Source: JABJGO01 sp963921245 (GTDB lineage: Bacteria > Pseudomonadota > Alphaproteobacteria > Rhodospirillales > Casp-alpha2). Taken from it: DNA of 64,000 bases. The translations under genes were made by a program, and so were the position numbers. Position 1 is the stretch's first letter. Every line of letters starts with the position of its first letter. The stretch covers positions 248,001 to 312,000 of the forward strand of contig CAWUEY030000001.1 of the NCBI GenBank assembly GCA_963921245.4, read 5' to 3'. Shown here in pieces: positions 62,075-64,000 of this stretch. The notes under the pieces are model-generated. The model was not told the DNA's origin, did not search any database, and saw only the letters and a list, made by a program, of their open reading frames with translations.

Positions 62075-62257
62075 GTTTCGTCGCCCCATCCACATCCATC
62101 CATTATTACCCACAAAATCTGAAAGGCTTTTTTCGGATCGTCGGTTGCGGTGCAACCGCTGCACGCCATATCTTCTACTATAAGTGTTCTGGAGGGTCAT
62201 GATTCCTGCCATCATAGAATGGAGGTTCGGTGACCGGTCTATATAAGGAACAAGACC

Positions 62258-64000
62258 ATGGATGTGGAAAAATTTACCGAACGATCACGCGGGTTCATTC
62301 AGGCCGCGCAAACCTGCGCACAAACCCTTAGTCATCAACAACTCACACCGCTGCATCTTTTAAAGGTTCTTCTGGATGACAGGGAAGGTCTGGCGTCTTC
62401 CTTGATCCAGTCTGCTGGCGGATCATATGAAAAAGCGCAATCCGGTTTGACGCAACAACTGGATAAAATCGCCAAAGTGGAGGGCGATGGCGCGGGGCAG
62501 GTGTATCTGGCCTCAGAAACAGCACGTCTGTTTGCCCAAGTCCAGGACATATCCGACTCATTCGGCGATTCGTTTATCGCTGCTGAAATTCTACTGCTCG
62601 GTATCGCGAAATCTTCGGGCACCGCAGCAGCAAAGTTGCTGGCAGATGCCGGCGTTACGCCGGGAACGCTTGAGCAGGCGATAAGGGACTTCAGAAAGGG
62701 ACGAAGGGCCTCCAGTGCGAATGCGGAGGACAACTACGATGCGCTGGCAAAATATGCTCGGGACCTGACCCAGGGTGCCGAAGAAGGCAAAATTGATCCG
62801 GTGATTGGGCGGGATGAGGAAATCCGGCGGACCATCCAGGTTTTGTCCCGGCGTACCAAAAACAATCCTGTCCTCATCGGAGAGCCGGGCGTTGGCAAGA
62901 CGGCGGTAGTCGAAGGTTTGGCACAACGGATTGTGTCGCGGGACGTACCGGAAAATCTGCAGGAAAAACGACTGATGGTTCTGGATCTTGGTGCCTTAAT
63001 CGCCGGTGCCAAGTTCCGGGGTGAGTTTGAAGAGAGACTGAAAGCTGTTTTAACGGAGGTCAGTGACTCCGATGGACAGGTTATTCTGTTTGTCGACGAA
63101 ATGCATACACTTGTCGGGGCCGGTGCCAGTGAAGGTAGCATGGATGCTTCCAATCTTCTGAAGCCCGCCCTGGCGCGCGGTGAGTTGCATTGCGTGGGTG
63201 CGACCACATTGAATGAATATCGAAAGTATGTGGAAAAAGATGCAGCACTGGCTCGGCGCTTTCAGCCCGTGATGGTCGACGAGCCTTCTGTTGAAGACAC
63301 AATCTCCATTTTACGCGGCATCAAGGAAAAATATGAGCTGCACCACGGTGTTAGTATCAGTGATGGTGCTCTTATTTCCGCAGCGACGCTGTCCAACCGT
63401 TACATTTCAGACCGTTTCCTGCCCGATAAGGCTATCGATCTGGTCGATGAGGCGTCGAGCCGATTGCGGATGGAGGTGGACTCCAAACCGGAGGAAATTG
63501 ATGAGCTGGACCGCCGGATTGTGCAGTTGAAGATTGAACGTGAAGCTCTGAAAAAAGAATCTGATTCTGGTTCCAAGGAGCGACTTTTCAAACTGGACGC
63601 GGAACTCGATAGTCTTGAAGAGCAGTCTGCTGAACTTACCGGGCAATGGCAGGCGGAAAAGAACGCTCTTGCGGATACAACAAAATTAAAAGAAGAACTG
63701 GATCAGGCGCGATTGATGGTGGAACGTGCCATGCGCGACGGCGAATATGAAAAAGCAGGTGAGTTGCAGTATTCCCTGATCCCTGGTCTTGAAAAAAAGC
63801 TAACCGCCGCGGAAAAGTCAGAAAAAAGCGAAATGTTGGAAGAAGCCGTATCGTCCGAACATATCGCGTCGGTCGTTTCGCGGTGGACCGGCATTCCGGT
63901 CGACAAGATGTTGGAAGGCGAACGTGAAAAACTTCTTAATATGGAATACAATCTCCGCAAGCGCGTTGTCGGTCAGGATGAGGCGTTAACGGCTGTTGCT
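62258..64000 (+). CDS. clpB: ATP-dependent chaperone ClpB (3' end beyond window)
   Basis: About 581 codons of the Hsp100 disaggregase are present, open to the window edge; the full protein is usually near 860 residues. Visible are the N-terminal Clp_N domain ([19 protein letters not shown], residues 1-150), the first AAA+ module with Walker A GEPGVGKT near residue 209 and Walker [10 protein letters not shown] near 278, the coiled-coil middle domain (about 410-525) that binds DnaK, and the beginning of the second AAA+ module ([14 protein letters not shown]). The ATG at 62258 follows AAGGAA. No clear heat-shock promoter could be identified in the 183 bases upstream. Confidence 0.96.
   Translation, partial: MDVEKFTERSRGFIQAAQTCAQTLSHQQLTPLHLLKVLLDDREGLASSLIQSAGGSYEKAQSGLTQQLDKIAKVEGDGAGQVYLASETARLFAQVQDISDSFGDSFIAAEILLLGIAKSSGTAAAKLLADAGVTPGTLEQAIRDFRKGRRASSANAEDNYDALAKYARDLTQGAEEGKIDPVIGRDEEIRRTIQVLSRRTKNNPVLIGEPGVGKTAVVEGLAQRIVSRDVPENLQEKRLMVLDLGALIAGAKFRGEFEERLKAVLTEVSDSDGQVILFVDEMHTLVGAGASEGSMDASNLLKPALARGELHCVGATTLNEYRKYVEKDAALARRFQPVMVDEPSVEDTISILRGIKEKYELHHGVSISDGALISAATLSNRYISDRFLPDKAIDLVDEASSRLRMEVDSKPEEIDELDRRIVQLKIEREALKKESDSGSKERLFKLDAELDSLEEQSAELTGQWQAEKNALADTTKLKEELDQARLMVERAMRDGEYEKAGELQYSLIPGLEKKLTAAEKSEKSEMLEEAVSSEHIASVVSRWTGIPVDKMLEGEREKLLNMEYNLRKRVVGQDEALTAVA

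Overview
The window looks like chromosomal DNA of a free-living alphaproteobacterium, probably of the Rhodospirillales or a related order. This rests on gene order that I know from that class: glyS followed by ppdK; sfsA, map and radC together; a run of methyltransferase, comF, grxC, nitrilase, DUF1178, ubiG, lysC and ptsP; and a run of rodZ, ispG, hisS, prfA, prmC, DUF4167 and clpB. The lineage is inference; there is no rRNA here to test it. Most of the sequence is core chromosome, densely packed, with many overlapping stop and start codons.

Layout. 1-5.5 kb: end of glyS, ppdK, then on the other strand a ygfZ homologue and a methyltransferase. 5.6-10.1 kb: a tightly coupled surface-polysaccharide operon (families 9, 2 and 4 glycosyltransferases plus an asnB-type amidotransferase). 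10.1-15.4 kb: an accessory block holding an IS630 relic, a defective IS1595-type element, a lone 813-residue GHKL-ATPase gene and a decayed IS5-type element. 15.4-23.4 kb: a Rieske oxygenase, an EamA permease and a complete five-gene oligopeptide-type ABC importer. 23.6-26.5 kb: an Mrr-like restriction enzyme beside tRNA-Met, then small metabolic genes and relics. 26.5-31.2 kb: the glycine cleavage operon gcvT-gcvH-gcvP behind a tandem glycine riboswitch. 32.2-33.5 kb: an EcoRI-like restriction-modification pair inserted between ordinary genes. 33.6-37.9 kb: a peptidoglycan-binding repeat protein, thrB, rnhA and a hydroxyacid dehydrogenase. 37.9-39.2 kb: a second, inverted copy of the defective IS1595 element and a fused double pseudogene. 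39.2-64 kb: housekeeping genes ending inside clpB.

The most interesting feature is the restriction-modification pair. The adenine methyltransferase gene is interrupted by an uninterrupted run of 18 G, and reading frame is lost exactly there: one G fewer (or two more) would restore a complete enzyme with motif I and NPPF. The nuclease start codon overlaps the methyltransferase stop codon, so loss of frame should lower nuclease translation as well. This is the architecture expected of a phase-variable restriction-modification system in which both activities are switched together, although a homopolymer length error in the assembly is the main alternative.

Other points for a second look are the two IS1595 copies, which share the same unusual defects (a catalytic Asp changed to Asn and two related 36-base in-frame palindromic insertions, one carrying a stop codon), and the orphan GHKL ATPase, which is a candidate defence gene by context only. 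Three defence-type loci (GHKL ATPase, Mrr, EcoRI-like) sit in three separate accessory patches.
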